Shown here in pieces: positions 29,001 to 39,939 of a stretch of 59,750 bases of DNA; the first letter of the stretch is position 1, and every line of letters begins with the position of its first letter. Under the pieces are notes generated by a model. It ran no database searches. It worked only from the letters and a program-made list of their open reading frames with translations, and was not told where the DNA came from. Source of the DNA: Alphaproteobacteria bacterium (GTDB taxonomy: Bacteria > Pseudomonadota > Alphaproteobacteria > SMXQ01); NCBI GenBank assembly GCA_004356985.1, contig SMXQ01000008.1, positions 1 through 59,750 of the forward strand. Direction: 5' to 3'. The position numbers and the translations under genes were made by a program.

Positions 29001-30407
29001 TCATGTGCCGGTTTTCTCGCGCTGGACGCTGTCCCTGCCGAGACCGAGCGTCTTGAGCTTGCGATGAAGGGCGGAGCGTTCCATGCCGACGAACTCGGCC
29101 GTCCGCGACACATTGCCGCCGAAGCGGTTGATCTGGGCGGTGAGGTATTCCCGTTCGAACATTTCCCGGGCCGCCCTGAGGTCGAGCCCCATCATGCGGC
29201 TACCGCTGTCGCCGCGCAGGACGGCGGGCCCCGCCGCACCGATCTCATGGGGCAAAGCATCGGCGTGGATCATGCCGTCCTCGTCCCGGGGCGCCATGAT
29301 CAGGAGCCGTTCCACGACGTTGCGAAGCTGACGCACATTGCCCGGCCAATCGTGGGCCCTGAGCGCCGCCAGGACATCGTCGCCGATGACCCGTTCGGTG
29401 AGTCCCGAGGAACGGGCCGCGCGCTCCATGAAATGGTTCACCAGTTCGGCGATGTCTTCGCGCCGCTTATCGAGAGGCGGAATGGCAATGGGGACCACGG
29501 CCAACCGGTAATAGAGGTCTTCGCGGAAGCGGCCCAGGCCGATCTCTTCCTCGAGATCGCGGCTGGTTGCGGACATGACGCGGACGTCGACCTCGATGAG
29601 GCTGCTGCCCCCCACCCTTTCGAAGGTCTGCTCCTGCAGGACGCGAACGATCTTGCCCTGGGTCTCGAGCGGCATGTCGCCCACTTCATCGAGAAAAAGA
29701 GTCCCGTTATGGGCCGCTTCGAACAACCCGGTATGCCGCGGCCGGCCCGCGCCCTCGGTGCCGAACAGCTCTTCGGCCAGGCGGTCGGGATGCATCGAGG
29801 CGCAATTAATGGCGACGAAAGGCCCAAGGGCTCGGCCCGATTCGGCGTGAATCAGGCGGGCCGCGATCTCCTTCCCGACCCCGGCGGGACCGCAGATCAG
29901 CACCCGGCTGCTGGTCGGCGCAACCCGGCTGATCGCAGCGCGCACCTGGGATATGGCGGGAGAGCTTCCGACCATTTCGATTTCGCCGCCGGCGCGCTGC
30001 CTCAGGTCCAGATTTTCCCGCCGCAGCCGGGCGGTTTCTATGGCCTGTTCGGCAAGATGCAGCAGACGGTCGGTCTTGAATGGTTTTTCGATATAATCGT
30101 AGGCGCCGCGCTTGATGGCCGCCACCGCCGTCTCGATATTGCCGTGCCCGGAGATCATGATTGTGGGAATCCCCGGGTAGTCTTCGGTCAGGACATTGAG
30201 AATCCCCAGCCCGTCCAGTTCGCTGCCCTGGAGCCAGATATCCAGGATCACCAGGCTCGGCCGGCGCTGATCGATCTCCCGCAACGCCGCTTCCGAATCC
30301 CCGGCCTCGCGCGTCGAATAGCCCTCGTCCCTGAGCACGCCCGCGATCAACATGCGGATGTCCTCTTCGTCATCAACCACCAGAATATCGTGGGTCAATT
30401 CCGTCAT
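29001..30407 (-). CDS. ntrX: Nitrogen regulation response regulator NtrX
   Basis: Receiver (ILVVDDEEDIRMLI..LVILDIWLQGS), AAA+ domain without GAFTGA, Fis-type HTH C-terminus; adjacent to ntrY. Confidence 0.93.
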   Translation of the reverse strand: MTELTHDILVVDDEEDIRMLIAGVLRDEGYSTREAGDSEAALREIDQRRPSLVILDIWLQGSELDGLGILNVLTEDYPGIPTIMISGHGNIETAVAAIKRGAYDYIEKPFKTDRLLHLAEQAIETARLRRENLDLRQRAGGEIEMVGSSPAISQVRAAISRVAPTSSRVLICGPAGVGKEIAARLIHAESGRALGPFVAINCASMHPDRLAEELFGTEGAGRPRHTGLFEAAHNGTLFLDEVGDMPLETQGKIVRVLQEQTFERVGGSSLIEVDVRVMSATSRDLEEEIGLGRFREDLYYRLAVVPIAIPPLDKRREDIAELVNHFMERAARSSGLTERVIGDDVLAALRAHDWPGNVRQLRNVVERLLIMAPRDEDGMIHADALPHEIGAAGPAVLRGDSGSRMMGLDLRAAREMFEREYLTAQINRFGGNVSRTAEFVGMERSALHRKLKTLGLGRDSVQREKTGT

Positions 30408-32734
30408 TTTGCGCGTTCTTCAGGATTGTCGGTTTGCGATACCTTTGGCGCAACGCCGGGCACGCCATCGGCCTGGAATATGAGGCTCACCCGGGCGCCA
30501 CCTTGGTCGGCGTCTTCCAAAACAAGCGTTCCCCCATGATCCTCCATGATCTTCAGCACGATGGCAAGGCCAAGCCCGGTCCCCTGGGTACGGGTCGTGA
30601 CGTAAGGGTCGGTGATGTCCTGGTCATGGTCCTTGGGCAACCCCACGCCATCGTCGGTGACGGCGATCACGATGTGCTCTTTGTCGTGGCCCACCGCCAC
30701 GGTGATATGGCCGAAGCCGTCCTGGCCATCCCCCGATTTTCCGGCCCCCGATTTTCCGGCCTCCGATTTTCCGGCGACCGACTTGCCGGCCCCCGACTTG
30801 CCGGCGATGGCGTCGGCGGCGTTCTGTAAAAGATTGGTCAAGGCCTGGCCGACTTGGCGATCGTCGCAAACCAGTTCCACCTTAACCTCGGGGAGGTCGA
30901 GGTGGTAGGTAATCGACGGATTGGCGCTGCGCTGCAGGAACACCGCGCGGCGCACCATATCGGCGACGTCGTGCCGGTCGAGGGTCGGTGACGGCATCTC
31001 CGCAAAGGCGGAAAATTCGTCGATCATGTTACCGATGTCGGCGACTTGGCGAATGATGGTATCGATGCAGGTCGAGAAGGTCTGGGGATCAGACTTTACC
31101 TCTTCGAGATAACGGCGCTTCAACCGCTCCGCCGCCAACTGGATCGGAGTCAGCGGGTTCTTGACCTCGTGGGCCAACCGGCGCGCGACGTCGGACCATG
31201 CCGCCTTACGCTGGGCGGCGATGAGTTCGGTGATGTCGTCGAAGGTCACCACGAAGCCGCGGTCTTGGTCTTGGTCTTGGTCTCTCTCCCCCTCCACCGC
31301 AAGCCGGACCTGCAGCGTCCGCGGCCTGCCCTGACGGAAAACCTGGATCTCCGACTCGACCGTCTGGGCCGGGCCGCGGCGCGCGCGCTCCAGCAATTCC
31401 CCCAGTTCCGGCACGAAATCGGTGATCGGGCGCCCCAGGTCGAGGGCCAGGTCGGTGGACAAAAGTTCCGATGCGGTCTGATTGGGGAATTTTATGCGCC
31501 CAAGGTGATCGAGGCCGATCACGCCCGCCGAAACGCCCGAGAGGACCGCCTCGATGAAGCGCCGCCGGGTATCGATCTGGGCGTTGGCTTCGACAAGTTC
31601 CGCGCGCTGGCTTTCCAATTGGCTGGTCATGCGGTTGAAGGCGATGCTCAAGGAACCCAGTTCGTCGGTGCCCTCCTCCTCCACCCGCGCCGTCAAATCG
31701 CCGGCACGGACCCTTTCGGTGGCCGCCACCAGGCCGGCGATAGGCATCGCCAGCTTATTGGCGAAGTTGAGCCCTACCCAGACCGCGACGAACAGGAGCA
31801 ATAGGGCCACCACCACGAAAATCAACGCAAAAAGGGTCTCCAGGTCGGAACGCACCCGTTCGAGGGACTGATACGCGCTGACCGCCGACCGCGTCTTTTG
31901 GACGTGCTCCAGGACCTTGGCATCGACGAAGCGGCCGACCATCAAGAAGGCATCGACGAACCGTTCCAGCCGGATCAGCGCCCGGATTCGATCGTCATCG
32001 TCTGAGGAAAGATAGACGATGCCGCCTTGGCGCGCGCGTTCCATGGCTTCCAGGGGCGTTCGTTCGAAAGCGAGAGAGAAGCTCAGGCGCGAACGCCCGA
32101 AGACCCGTCCGGAGCCGTCGAACACGATCGCTTCGGAAAGCCCGCGCAGTTCGGTATGAACCTCCACGACGCGGGAAAATGCGCGGCGGTTGTTGATCAG
32201 CGCCGGCCCCTGCTGGTTGAGATCGCTGGCCATGCCGATGATGTCGCCGGTGATATTGCGGCGGTGTTCCTTGAGGTAGGAATCGGCGACCGCCTGGGAT
32301 TGGGTGAGCGCGGTGCGGACCGTGTCGCTGAACCAGTTCTGCACCCCGAAATTGAAAACCAGCGCCGAAAAAAGCGCGACGATGACGGCCGGGGTCAGGG
32401 CCACCAGGGAAAACAGCACCACGAGACGGATGTGCAGCCGCGACCCCGCCGACCCGCGACGCCGTTCCAGCCAGACCTGGACCATGCGCCGGACCACCAG
32501 GACTCCCAAAGCCAGCAACAAAATGAGATCGAGATAAAGCAGGCCGACCACGAGGTCCGTCGCCCTCGGCACGTCGCCCGATGGTTGGGTGAAGGCGACA
32601 TAAGTCGCCACGCCCGAGAGCGCCGAACAAACCGCCAGCCCCACGGCGAGCTTGCCCGCCAAGCCCACGCGGGTCGCCCAACGCACGAACTCGCCGATGG
32701 TCCAGGAAGCGGTCTTGGCTGTGTTCTCTGTCAT
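30404..32734 (-). CDS. ntrY: Sensor histidine kinase NtrY
   Basis: 776 aa; TMs, HAMP, PAS, H-box [26 protein letters not shown]-box NLLQNAADAI, G1 DDGVGLP. Confidence 0.94.
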   Translation of the reverse strand: MTENTAKTASWTIGEFVRWATRVGLAGKLAVGLAVCSALSGVATYVAFTQPSGDVPRATDLVVGLLYLDLILLLALGVLVVRRMVQVWLERRRGSAGSRLHIRLVVLFSLVALTPAVIVALFSALVFNFGVQNWFSDTVRTALTQSQAVADSYLKEHRRNITGDIIGMASDLNQQGPALINNRRAFSRVVEVHTELRGLSEAIVFDGSGRVFGRSRLSFSLAFERTPLEAMERARQGGIVYLSSDDDDRIRALIRLERFVDAFLMVGRFVDAKVLEHVQKTRSAVSAYQSLERVRSDLETLFALIFVVVALLLLFVAVWVGLNFANKLAMPIAGLVAATERVRAGDLTARVEEEGTDELGSLSIAFNRMTSQLESQRAELVEANAQIDTRRRFIEAVLSGVSAGVIGLDHLGRIKFPNQTASELLSTDLALDLGRPITDFVPELGELLERARRGPAQTVESEIQVFRQGRPRTLQVRLAVEGERDQDQDQDRGFVVTFDDITELIAAQRKAAWSDVARRLAHEVKNPLTPIQLAAERLKRRYLEEVKSDPQTFSTCIDTIIRQVADIGNMIDEFSAFAEMPSPTLDRHDVADMVRRAVFLQRSANPSITYHLDLPEVKVELVCDDRQVGQALTNLLQNAADAIAGKSGAGKSVAGKSEAGKSGAGKSGDGQDGFGHITVAVGHDKEHIVIAVTDDGVGLPKDHDQDITDPYVTTRTQGTGLGLAIVLKIMEDHGGTLVLEDADQGGARVSLIFQADGVPGVAPKVSQTDNPEERAK
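30731..30805 (-). repeat. 15-bp minisatellite x5 within ntrY, encoding (AGKSx)5
   Basis: ccccgattttccggc / ccccgattttccggc / ctccgattttccggc / gaccgacttgccggc / ccccgacttgccggc. Confidence 0.97.
31261..31284 (-). repeat. 6-bp repeat (GGTCTT)n within ntrY, encoding DQDQDQD
   Basis: ggtcttggtcttggtcttggtctc. Confidence 0.95.
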
Positions 32735-32801
32735 CCGAACATCAAGCCGCGGTGGGCGCGGCAGGCACCGGGGGCGGCCCCACGCCGGACGCTTGACATT
32801 G

Positions 32802-34247
32802 TCATTTTACGCCCCGAACGACCTGGATGTCCAACTCACGCAGTTTCTTGCGCAAGGTGTTGCGATTGAGGCCGAGCAATTCCGAGGCCTTGATCTGATT
32901 GCCCCTGGTCGCCCCCAGGCACACGGTCAGGAGCGGACGTTCCACCTCCCGGATGATCCTCTCGTACAGACCCGGTGGCGGCAAACCGTCCTTATGAGCG
33001 GAAAAATAGTCCCGCAAGTGGCGTTCCACGGCGGACCCCAGGTTTTCGCTGTCGCGCTCCTCGCCGGTTCCGGCCAGGGCCGGCACCTCGGAAAGCTCCG
33101 CCTCGATGACGTCGGCGCCGATCACCTCCTGGGAGTAAAGGGCGGCGAGCCGGCGCACCAGGTTTTCCAGTTCCCGAACGTTGCCCGGCCAGCGGTAGGC
33201 GCGCAGGCGTTCCATGGCCATCTCGTCCAACCGCTTGGCGGGCAAGCCTTCCTTTTCGGCCTGGGTCAGGAAGTGGCGCACCAGGGTGGGCACGTCTTCC
33301 GTCCGTTCGCGCAGCGGCGGCAGGCGGATGGGCACCACGTTGAGGCGGTAGAACAGGTCTTCGCGGAACAATCCCTGGGCCACCAAGCGACGAAGATTAT
33401 GATGGGTGGCGGCAACGATCCGGACATTGGTGCGGATCGGCGTGCGCCCGCCGACGGTGGTATACTCGCTTTCCTGGAGGACCCGGAGCAAACGGGTCTG
33501 GGCTTCCACCGGCATATCGCCGATCTCGTCGAGAAACAGGGTTCCTCCTTCGGCCTGCTCGAAGCGTCCCATGTGACGCTGGGTGGCGCCGGTGAAGGCG
33601 CCGCGCTCATGGCCGAACAGCTCGCTTTCGATCAAATCCCTCGGGATCGCCGCCATATTGATGGCGACGAAGGGGCCGGTGCGGCGCGGCCCGTAATCAT
33701 GCAGCGCCTTGGCCACCAATTCCTTTCCGGTCCCCGATTCGCCGCTGATGATCACCGTCAGGTCGGTCGAGATCAGCCGGGCCAACGTCCGGTAAATCTC
33801 CTGCATGGCCGGGGAACTGCCGATCAACGGCAATTGTTCTTCATCGGCGTCCTTGTCGTCGCGCCGTTCGACCCGGGCGGCCGGCTGGGAAAGCGCCTTC
33901 TTCACCGCCCCGACCAACTCGACCAGGTCGAAGGGCTTGGGGAGGTATTCGAAAGCGCCCCGCTGGGCCGCCTTGACCGCCGTCAACAAGGTGTTTTGCG
34001 CGCTCATCACAATGACCCGGAGGTTGGGCCGGAGCTTGCGAATCCGCGGCAGCAGATCGAGCCCGTTCTCATCGGGCAAGATCACGTCGGTGATCACCAC
34101 ATCGCCTTCGCCGTCCTCGATCCATTTCCACAGCGTCGCGGCATTGGACGTCGCCCGCACCGCAAACCCGTTCCGTGTCAAGGCCTGGGTTACCACCATA
34201 CGGATGGCCTTATCATCGTCGGCCAAAAGAACCGTGCTCTCCGCCAT
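32802..34247 (-). CDS. ntrC: Nitrogen regulation response regulator NtrC
   Basis: [72 protein letters not shown]. Overlaps the ntrB stop. Confidence 0.97.
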   Translation of the reverse strand: MAESTVLLADDDKAIRMVVTQALTRNGFAVRATSNAATLWKWIEDGEGDVVITDVILPDENGLDLLPRIRKLRPNLRVIVMSAQNTLLTAVKAAQRGAFEYLPKPFDLVELVGAVKKALSQPAARVERRDDKDADEEQLPLIGSSPAMQEIYRTLARLISTDLTVIISGESGTGKELVAKALHDYGPRRTGPFVAINMAAIPRDLIESELFGHERGAFTGATQRHMGRFEQAEGGTLFLDEIGDMPVEAQTRLLRVLQESEYTTVGGRTPIRTNVRIVAATHHNLRRLVAQGLFREDLFYRLNVVPIRLPPLRERTEDVPTLVRHFLTQAEKEGLPAKRLDEMAMERLRAYRWPGNVRELENLVRRLAALYSQEVIGADVIEAELSEVPALAGTGEERDSENLGSAVERHLRDYFSAHKDGLPPPGLYERIIREVERPLLTVCLGATRGNQIKASELLGLNRNTLRKKLRELDIQVVRGVK

Positions 34248-35368
34248 TAGGCGACCTCCGTTTCCCGGTAAGCCGGGAGATAGACCCGGAACACGGTGCA
34301 TCCCGGTTCGCTGGTGAATTCGATCATGCCGCCATGATCGCCAATGATCTTCGCCACCAAGGCAAGCCCCAAACCGGTTCCACTCGCCTTGGTGGTGACG
34401 AAAGGATCGAACAGATGGGCCTGGATATCTTCGGCGATACCCTCGCCGTTATCGATCACCGCGATCACCAAGGGCAACTGGGTCCGCGTGTCGGATCCGG
34501 GACGGGCGACACGGAGGCCGTGCTGGTAACCGGTGGTGATGGTAATTTCCCCGCCCCGGTCGGCCACCGCCTCGGCCGCGTTCTTGACCAGATTGAGAAA
34601 CACCTGGATCAACTGGTCGCGGTCGCCCGCCACCGGCGGCAGCGAAGGGTCATAGCGTTCCTGAATCCGCACGGAGCGGGCGAAGCCGTTCTCGGCCAGC
34701 TTGCGCACATGTTCGAGCACCTGGTGGATGTTGACCTCCCCCTGGTTGATCAAGGGCTGTTCGGAAAATGCGTCCATGGAGTCCAGCAAGGCGCAGATGC
34801 GATCGGTCTCATCGCAAATCAGGTGGGTGAGCTTGCGGTCTTCGTCGTCGGCACCCTGTTCGAGCAACTGCGCCGCGCCGCGGATGCCGGACAGCGGATT
34901 CTTCACTTCATGGGCCAACACCGCGGCCATGCCGGTGAGGGAACGGACGGCGCTGCGGCTGTTCAGCTCGCCGGTCATCTTGGAGGTGATGGTGCGGTCG
35001 TGAAGCGAAACCACCACCGAACCGGGTTCGTCGTTGATGGGCGCCACCGCGATGGTCACCAGGCGGGCCCCGGTGCGCTGCGTTTGCAGGGTCACCCCAT
35101 ATTCCGAAAGGCTGCTTCCGGACTTTCTCACTTGGCCGATCATCGCGAACAGCGGCCCATCGGTGGGCACCAGATCGGCAAGATTGCGTGCCACCAGCCA
35201 CGACTGGCTGGCGTCGAAAAATAGTTCGGTGGCCTGATTGACGTATTCAACGGTACCATCGCTGCCCACCACGAGCACCGGATCTGACAGTGAATTCAGC
35301 ACCGCTTCGAAGCGCGCCTCGGGGCCATCGCCGGGCGGCTGCCGCGCTGCCGCGCCGGGGCCCCTCAT
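34247..35368 (-). CDS. ntrB: Nitrogen regulation histidine kinase NtrB
   Basis: PAS, H-box [22 protein letters not shown]-box [10 protein letters not shown] boxes DNGEGI / [18 protein letters not shown]. Confidence 0.95.
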   Translation of the reverse strand: MRGPGAAARQPPGDGPEARFEAVLNSLSDPVLVVGSDGTVEYVNQATELFFDASQSWLVARNLADLVPTDGPLFAMIGQVRKSGSSLSEYGVTLQTQRTGARLVTIAVAPINDEPGSVVVSLHDRTITSKMTGELNSRSAVRSLTGMAAVLAHEVKNPLSGIRGAAQLLEQGADDEDRKLTHLICDETDRICALLDSMDAFSEQPLINQGEVNIHQVLEHVRKLAENGFARSVRIQERYDPSLPPVAGDRDQLIQVFLNLVKNAAEAVADRGGEITITTGYQHGLRVARPGSDTRTQLPLVIAVIDNGEGIAEDIQAHLFDPFVTTKASGTGLGLALVAKIIGDHGGMIEFTSEPGCTVFRVYLPAYRETEVA

Positions 35369-36405
35369 GCCGCGGCCTCCTCCACCTGTCCCCCGGCGCT
35401 GGGTCCGCATACTTGATCGGCGGCGTGATCGAAGAACGCCGCCAGCGCCACCCGGACCGCCGCCGGGTGCTCCAGGCGAAACAACGTCGCGCGGAACCTG
35501 GCGCCGCCCGGCAAGCCCTGCACGTACCACCCAAGGTGCTTGCGGGCGTGGCGAATGCCGCGGATCACGCCATGATAGGAAAGAATGTCTTCGAAATGAC
35601 GGAGCGCAAGGCGCCCGCGCGCGGCAATGCCGGGGTCGGGCAAGCGGATCCCGTCTTTCAGGAAGCGCGCGACCTGGGCCGGGAACCACGGCCGGCCGCA
35701 AGCGCCGCGGCCGATCATGACGCCGTCGGCGCCGGACCGCGAAAGCGCCTTGGCGGCATCGTCCAAATCGGTGATGTCGCCATTGACGATGACCGGAAGG
35801 GACACCGCCGCCTTGACCCGGGCCACGGCGCGCCAATCGGCCTGCCCGGCATAGAACTGGCACCGCGTGCGGCCATGGACGGTGATCATGCGCACCCCCG
35901 AATCCTCGGCGATGCGCGCGATGCGCGGCGCGTTCAGGCTGGAATCGTCCCAACCCAGGCGGATTTTCAGGGTCACCGGCAAATCAACCGCCCTGACGGC
36001 GGTTTGCAAGATGCGGCCGACCAGAATCTCGTCGCGCATCAACGCGGAACCGGCCTGCTTATTGACGATTTTCTTCACCGGACACCCCATGTTGATGTCG
36101 ATGATCGCCGCCCCCCTGTCGGCATTGAGGCGCGCCGCCTCGGCGACGATTTCCGGTTCGCAGCCGGCGAGTTGCACCGCCATGGGGAATTCCTCGGCCT
36201 CGGTCCGGCCGAGCTTGATCGACTGGGCGGTCTTGCGGACCATGGCCTGGCTGGCGATCATCTCGGAGACCACCAACCCCGCCCCCAGGCGCTTGACCAT
36301 GCGCCGGAACGGCAGGTCGGTCACGCCGGACATGGGTGCCAGCAGCACGGGATCTGTCACGGCCACCGGGCCGATTTGTATGGTCATAATTTGTGCAATT
36401 TCCAA
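35365..36405 (-). CDS. dusB: tRNA-dihydrouridine synthase (NifR3/DusB)
   Basis: [83 protein letters not shown]. Confidence 0.96.
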   Translation of the reverse strand: MEIAQIMTIQIGPVAVTDPVLLAPMSGVTDLPFRRMVKRLGAGLVVSEMIASQAMVRKTAQSIKLGRTEAEEFPMAVQLAGCEPEIVAEAARLNADRGAAIIDINMGCPVKKIVNKQAGSALMRDEILVGRILQTAVRAVDLPVTLKIRLGWDDSSLNAPRIARIAEDSGVRMITVHGRTRCQFYAGQADWRAVARVKAAVSLPVIVNGDITDLDDAAKALSRSGADGVMIGRGACGRPWFPAQVARFLKDGIRLPDPGIAARGRLALRHFEDILSYHGVIRGIRHARKHLGWYVQGLPGGARFRATLFRLEHPAAVRVALAAFFDHAADQVCGPSAGGQVEEAAA

Positions 36406-36490
36406 ATCTGGCTACTAGATGGGCACACTATCCCCGGCCCGGCCCAAAAACAAGGCATTGGCGGGAATTGAGGGCCGCCCGCCCGCCGGG

Positions 36491-37303
36491 TTAAGGCAAG
36501 ATCACATCGGTCACCAGCTTGACCCCGGGGTAACCGAGGGTCAGCAGCAGATAGGCAAGCAACAAATAGCGCGCCGCCCGGCGCCCGGCCATGCCGCTCG
36601 CCCGGTGGACGATCAGCAGTCCGGCGATCACCGTGAAGGAGAGGATCGAAAGCAGGGTCTTGTGGTTGAAAACGAGGATGACCCCGCGGTCGAGAAACTC
36701 GATCACCATGCCCGACAGAAGCCCCAGGCCCAGCACCAATGTGGACGCGGCGAGAAGACGGAGCTGCAGCGTCTCGCCCTCGGACACCGAGGGCAGGATC
36801 GCCGTCAGGCGCGTCGGCCGCCGCGCTTTCAAGGCCCGCTCCTGGAGGAAAACGCCCAAAGCGGCCGTCGCCGCCAAGGTCATCAGCGCATAGGTCGTCA
36901 CCGAAATCCCGATATGCAGGTTGAGCCAGGGCCCGGCGAGGCTCGCCGGCGCCGGGCGCGCCGGTGCCTGGGCCCAGAAGGTGGCGATGGAGCCGAGAAC
37001 CACGATATAGGGGCCGAACACCACGAGCAGCCGGGCGAACGCGCCGCTTGCCGCGGAAATCGACACGAACAAGACCAGGGAGAGGGAAATGGTGATCCAT
37101 AGGCTGGCCGCGATGCCGGTCTGCCAAGCCGACGCGAAGAGCACCCAGGTCCAGGCCATGGCGCCCGCCGCCGCCGCCGCCAATACCCCCCAGAAAACAA
37201 CGTCGCGGACATCGGGTTCGGGACCGGGCCCCCGGCGGTAGAGCAGCAGCGCCGAGGGCACCAGCGCGGCGAGGGCCGCCAAATTGAAGACGAACGGGTT
37301 CAT
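36491..37303 (-). CDS. Cytochrome c assembly/CcsA-like inner membrane protein
   Basis: 270 aa, multiple TM segments; PWLNLHIGISVTTYALMTLAATAALGVFLQER, VFNHKTLLSILSFTVIAGLL. Confidence 0.85.
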   Translation of the reverse strand: MNPFVFNLAALAALVPSALLLYRRGPGPEPDVRDVVFWGVLAAAAAGAMAWTWVLFASAWQTGIAASLWITISLSLVLFVSISAASGAFARLLVVFGPYIVVLGSIATFWAQAPARPAPASLAGPWLNLHIGISVTTYALMTLAATAALGVFLQERALKARRPTRLTAILPSVSEGETLQLRLLAASTLVLGLGLLSGMVIEFLDRGVILVFNHKTLLSILSFTVIAGLLIVHRASGMAGRRAARYLLLAYLLLTLGYPGVKLVTDVILP

Positions 37304-37526
37304 GGCGGCCGGACTATATCACCGATCACCTTTGCGGGTGCCGTGGCTTATGCCTCGGCCTGGAAATTCAGGCCCCCAACCGCACGGAAACCGTGGACTT
37401 CCCCCGCCGGCCTTTGGGCGGGAAATAACACCGGGGCAAGTGACCCAATGCCCCGCGCAGAGCGTTTTATTTATTCCGCCAAACGTCTTACTATGATAGA
37501 TGCCCTCGTCTCATCGGAGTACCGCC

Positions 37527-38036
37527 ATGTCTTCACTGCACATCGCTAAAATGCCACCTATCCGGAAACTCGCCACCTTGGCCGCCATCGCCATCACCAG
37601 CCTTGGTCTCATCGCCTGCGCCGAGAACCAGGGTCCCAAGGAAAGGGGCGGCACCGTGATCGGCGCCATCGCCGGCGGGTTGCTGGGCTCGACCATCGGC
37701 AAGGGATCGGGCAAGGTCATCGCCGTCGGCATCGGCGCCGTGCTCGGCGGGTTGGTCGGTTCCGAGATCGGCAAGTCGCTCGACCGGGCCGACCAGGCCT
37801 ATATGAGCCGCACCACTCAGCAGTCCCTGGAATCCCAGCGAACGGGACAGGCCTCGACTTGGCGGAACCCCGACAACCGGCATTCCGGCACCGTGACCCC
37901 GACCCGCACCTATCGACGAGAGAGCGGCGAGCACTGCCGGGAATTCCAACAGACCGTGACCATCGACGGACGGACCGAACGGGCCCATGGCACGGCCTGC
38001 CGCCAGTCCGACGGAAGCTGGAAAATCATGAATTAG
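37527..38036 (+). CDS. Glycine-zipper 2TM / 17 kDa antigen-like lipoprotein
   Basis: Lipobox LIAC; GTVIGAIAGGLLGSTIGKGSGKVIAVGIGAVLGGLVGSEIGKSLD; CREFQQTVTIDGRTERAHGTACRQSDGSWKI. Confidence 0.9.
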   Translation: MSSLHIAKMPPIRKLATLAAIAITSLGLIACAENQGPKERGGTVIGAIAGGLLGSTIGKGSGKVIAVGIGAVLGGLVGSEIGKSLDRADQAYMSRTTQQSLESQRTGQASTWRNPDNRHSGTVTPTRTYRRESGEHCREFQQTVTIDGRTERAHGTACRQSDGSWKIMN

Positions 38037-38176
38037 CCGACCCGCGGTTCGCGGTTGGTTGGCCAGGCGCCCCTGGCGCCGGCCGAGAGTCCTGATCGGG
38101 CCCGGCCCAGGCGCCATCGCGCTTGGCAGGCGGGGGAAGCGCGGCTACCCTCGCTCTCCATGGATGGGGAATCAAC

Positions 38177-39400
38177 ATGGCCGGCTGCGTCGCCCTGATC
38201 GTCGCCGCGGGCCGCGGCGCGCGGCTCGGGGCGGAGGGTACTGAGGGCGCACCATCGCCCAAGCAATACACGCTTCTTTGCGGCCGGCCCATGCTGAGCC
38301 ATGCGGTGGCGGCGTTCCTAGACTCCGACGCCGTAGCCGCCGTGCGCGTGGTGATCCATGCGGACGACCGCGCGCGCTACGACGACGCGGTCGGCCATCT
38401 AAGCCTTTTGGAGCCGGTCCAGGGCGGCGCGAGCCGCCAGGATTCGGTGCGGGCGGGGCTTGAAAGCCTGGCCGGGGAGGGCTTCGATTCCGTGCTCATT
38501 CACGATGCCGCCCGGCCCTTGGTGGACGCCGCGCTGATCGCCCGGACGCTCGAAGCGCTGGCCGCCCACCCCGGCGCCGTCCCGGCCCTGGCCGTGACCG
38601 ACAGCCTCAAACGCGGCGCCGGCGGCATCATCCTCGAGGCGGTCGAGCGAACCGAATTATGGCGGGCGCAGACGCCCCAGGGGTTTTCCTTCACCACCAT
38701 CCTCGAGGCCCACCGCCAGGCGGCGGCCCTTGGCACCGGCGGCCATACCGACGACGCCGCCATCGCCGCCGCCGCCGGGATCGAGGTGGCCCTGGTGCCG
38801 GGCGCGGAAGACAACTTCAAGATCACCACCAGGGAAGATCTCGCCCGTGCCGAACGGCTGCTCGCGGGAGCCGGCGAAACCCGTACCGGACAGGGTTTCG
38901 ACGTCCATGCCTTCGGCGCCGAAGGCAGCGGCCCGGTGCGGCTGTGCGGCGTCGATGTCCCCCACGGCCGCGGCCTCGAGGGTCATTCCGATGCCGACGC
39001 GGGGCTTCACGCCGCCACCGACGCCGTGCTCGGCGCCCTGGCCGAAGGCGACATCGGCAGCCATTTCCCGGCCACTGACGAGGCCTGGAAAGACGCCGAT
39101 TCCGCCACCTTCCTCGGCCACGCCTTGGGCCTGCTCAAGGCCAGGGGCGGGACCCTCGTCCATCTCGACGTCACCATCATTTGCGAACACCCCAAGATCG
39201 CCCCCCACCGCGCGCCCATGCGCGCGGCCATGGCCGCCATCCTCGGCATCACTATCGATCGCATCAGCGTCAAGGCGACGACCACCGAAGGACTGGGCGC
39301 GCTGGGCCGCGGCGATGGCATAGCGGCCCAGGCCGTCGCCACCATATGCCTGCCCCCCATTCGCCCGGCCCCCATTCGCCCGGAAAAACCGGCCCCATGA
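38177..39400 (+). CDS. ispDF: Bifunctional IspD/IspF
   Basis: IspD: VALIVAAGRGARLG..PKQY..VLIHDAARPLVD. IspF: RTGQGFDVHAFG..LEGHSDADAGLHAATDAVLGALAEGDIGSHFP. Confidence 0.97.
   Translation: MAGCVALIVAAGRGARLGAEGTEGAPSPKQYTLLCGRPMLSHAVAAFLDSDAVAAVRVVIHADDRARYDDAVGHLSLLEPVQGGASRQDSVRAGLESLAGEGFDSVLIHDAARPLVDAALIARTLEALAAHPGAVPALAVTDSLKRGAGGIILEAVERTELWRAQTPQGFSFTTILEAHRQAAALGTGGHTDDAAIAAAAGIEVALVPGAEDNFKITTREDLARAERLLAGAGETRTGQGFDVHAFGAEGSGPVRLCGVDVPHGRGLEGHSDADAGLHAATDAVLGALAEGDIGSHFPATDEAWKDADSATFLGHALGLLKARGGTLVHLDVTIICEHPKIAPHRAPMRAAMAAILGITIDRISVKATTTEGLGALGRGDGIAAQAVATICLPPIRPAPIRPEKPAP
39356..39384 (+). repeat. 15-bp near-perfect duplication at the ispDF 3' end, encoding IRPAPIRP
   Basis: cccattcgcccggcc cccattcgcccgg. 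Confidence 0.9.
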
Positions 39401-39939
39401 GCGGCGCCCCAGATTCCCCCGGTGCCCCGGCCTCTCATTCCCCGGGCCTTCCCCCCGGCCTTTCGTTCTGGAGCCCCGCCGCCCTGATCGGCACCTGGTT
39501 CGGAACCGGGTTGCTGCCCAAGGCACCGGGGACTTGGGGATCGCTGGCGGCGCTGCCCATCGCCTGGATGCTGGGCGCGCGCTTCGGGCCCGCCGCCGTG
39601 ATCCTGGCCGCCGCCGTGCTTTTCGTCCTCGGCCTATGGGCGGTCAAGGCCTATCTCGCCCAAACGCCCGACCGGGACCCCGGCGCCATCGTCATCGATG
39701 AAGTGGCGGGCCAGATGCTGGCGGTGGCCCCCGCCGGGCTCGACCCGCTGGCCTTCGGGCTCGGATTCATCGCCTTCCGGTTCTTCGATATCCTCAAGCC
39801 CTGGCCCATCAAGGCCCTGGAGCGCGGCCTCGGCGGGGCGCTTGGCGTGATGGCCGACGACATCGCCGCCGCCCTTTATGCGGCCGCCGTTTTGGCCCTG
39901 TATTTCATCCTGACGGGACGGCCCCATGACCTTTTCTAG
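39397..39939 (+). CDS. pgpA: Phosphatidylglycerophosphatase A
   Basis: GTGLLPKAPGTWGSLAALP; VIDEVAGQMLA; FIAFRFFDILKPWPI. Confidence 0.95.
   Translation: MSGAPDSPGAPASHSPGLPPGLSFWSPAALIGTWFGTGLLPKAPGTWGSLAALPIAWMLGARFGPAAVILAAAVLFVLGLWAVKAYLAQTPDRDPGAIVIDEVAGQMLAVAPAGLDPLAFGLGFIAFRFFDILKPWPIKALERGLGGALGVMADDIAAALYAAAVLALYFILTGRPHDLF

Noticed and set aside
29001-30407. NtrX lacking GAFTGA as a defective sigma-54 activator
   Set aside because: Absence of GAFTGA is normal for many NtrX proteins, so not novel.
30731-30805. GKSGAGKS read as a Walker A ATP-binding motif in NtrY
   Set aside because: It arises from the AGKSx tandem repeat inside a GHKL kinase fold, with no surrounding P-loop NTPase features.
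34247-35953. 568-aa extended NtrB
   Set aside because: The extension is antisense-like and overlaps dusB in another frame; ATG at 35368 gives the normal NtrB start with a 4-nt overlap to dusB.
38177-39400. IspD-IspF fusion, and lipoyl domain fused to PDH E1 beta (46685-48070)
   Set aside because: Both are well-known arrangements in Alphaproteobacteria.
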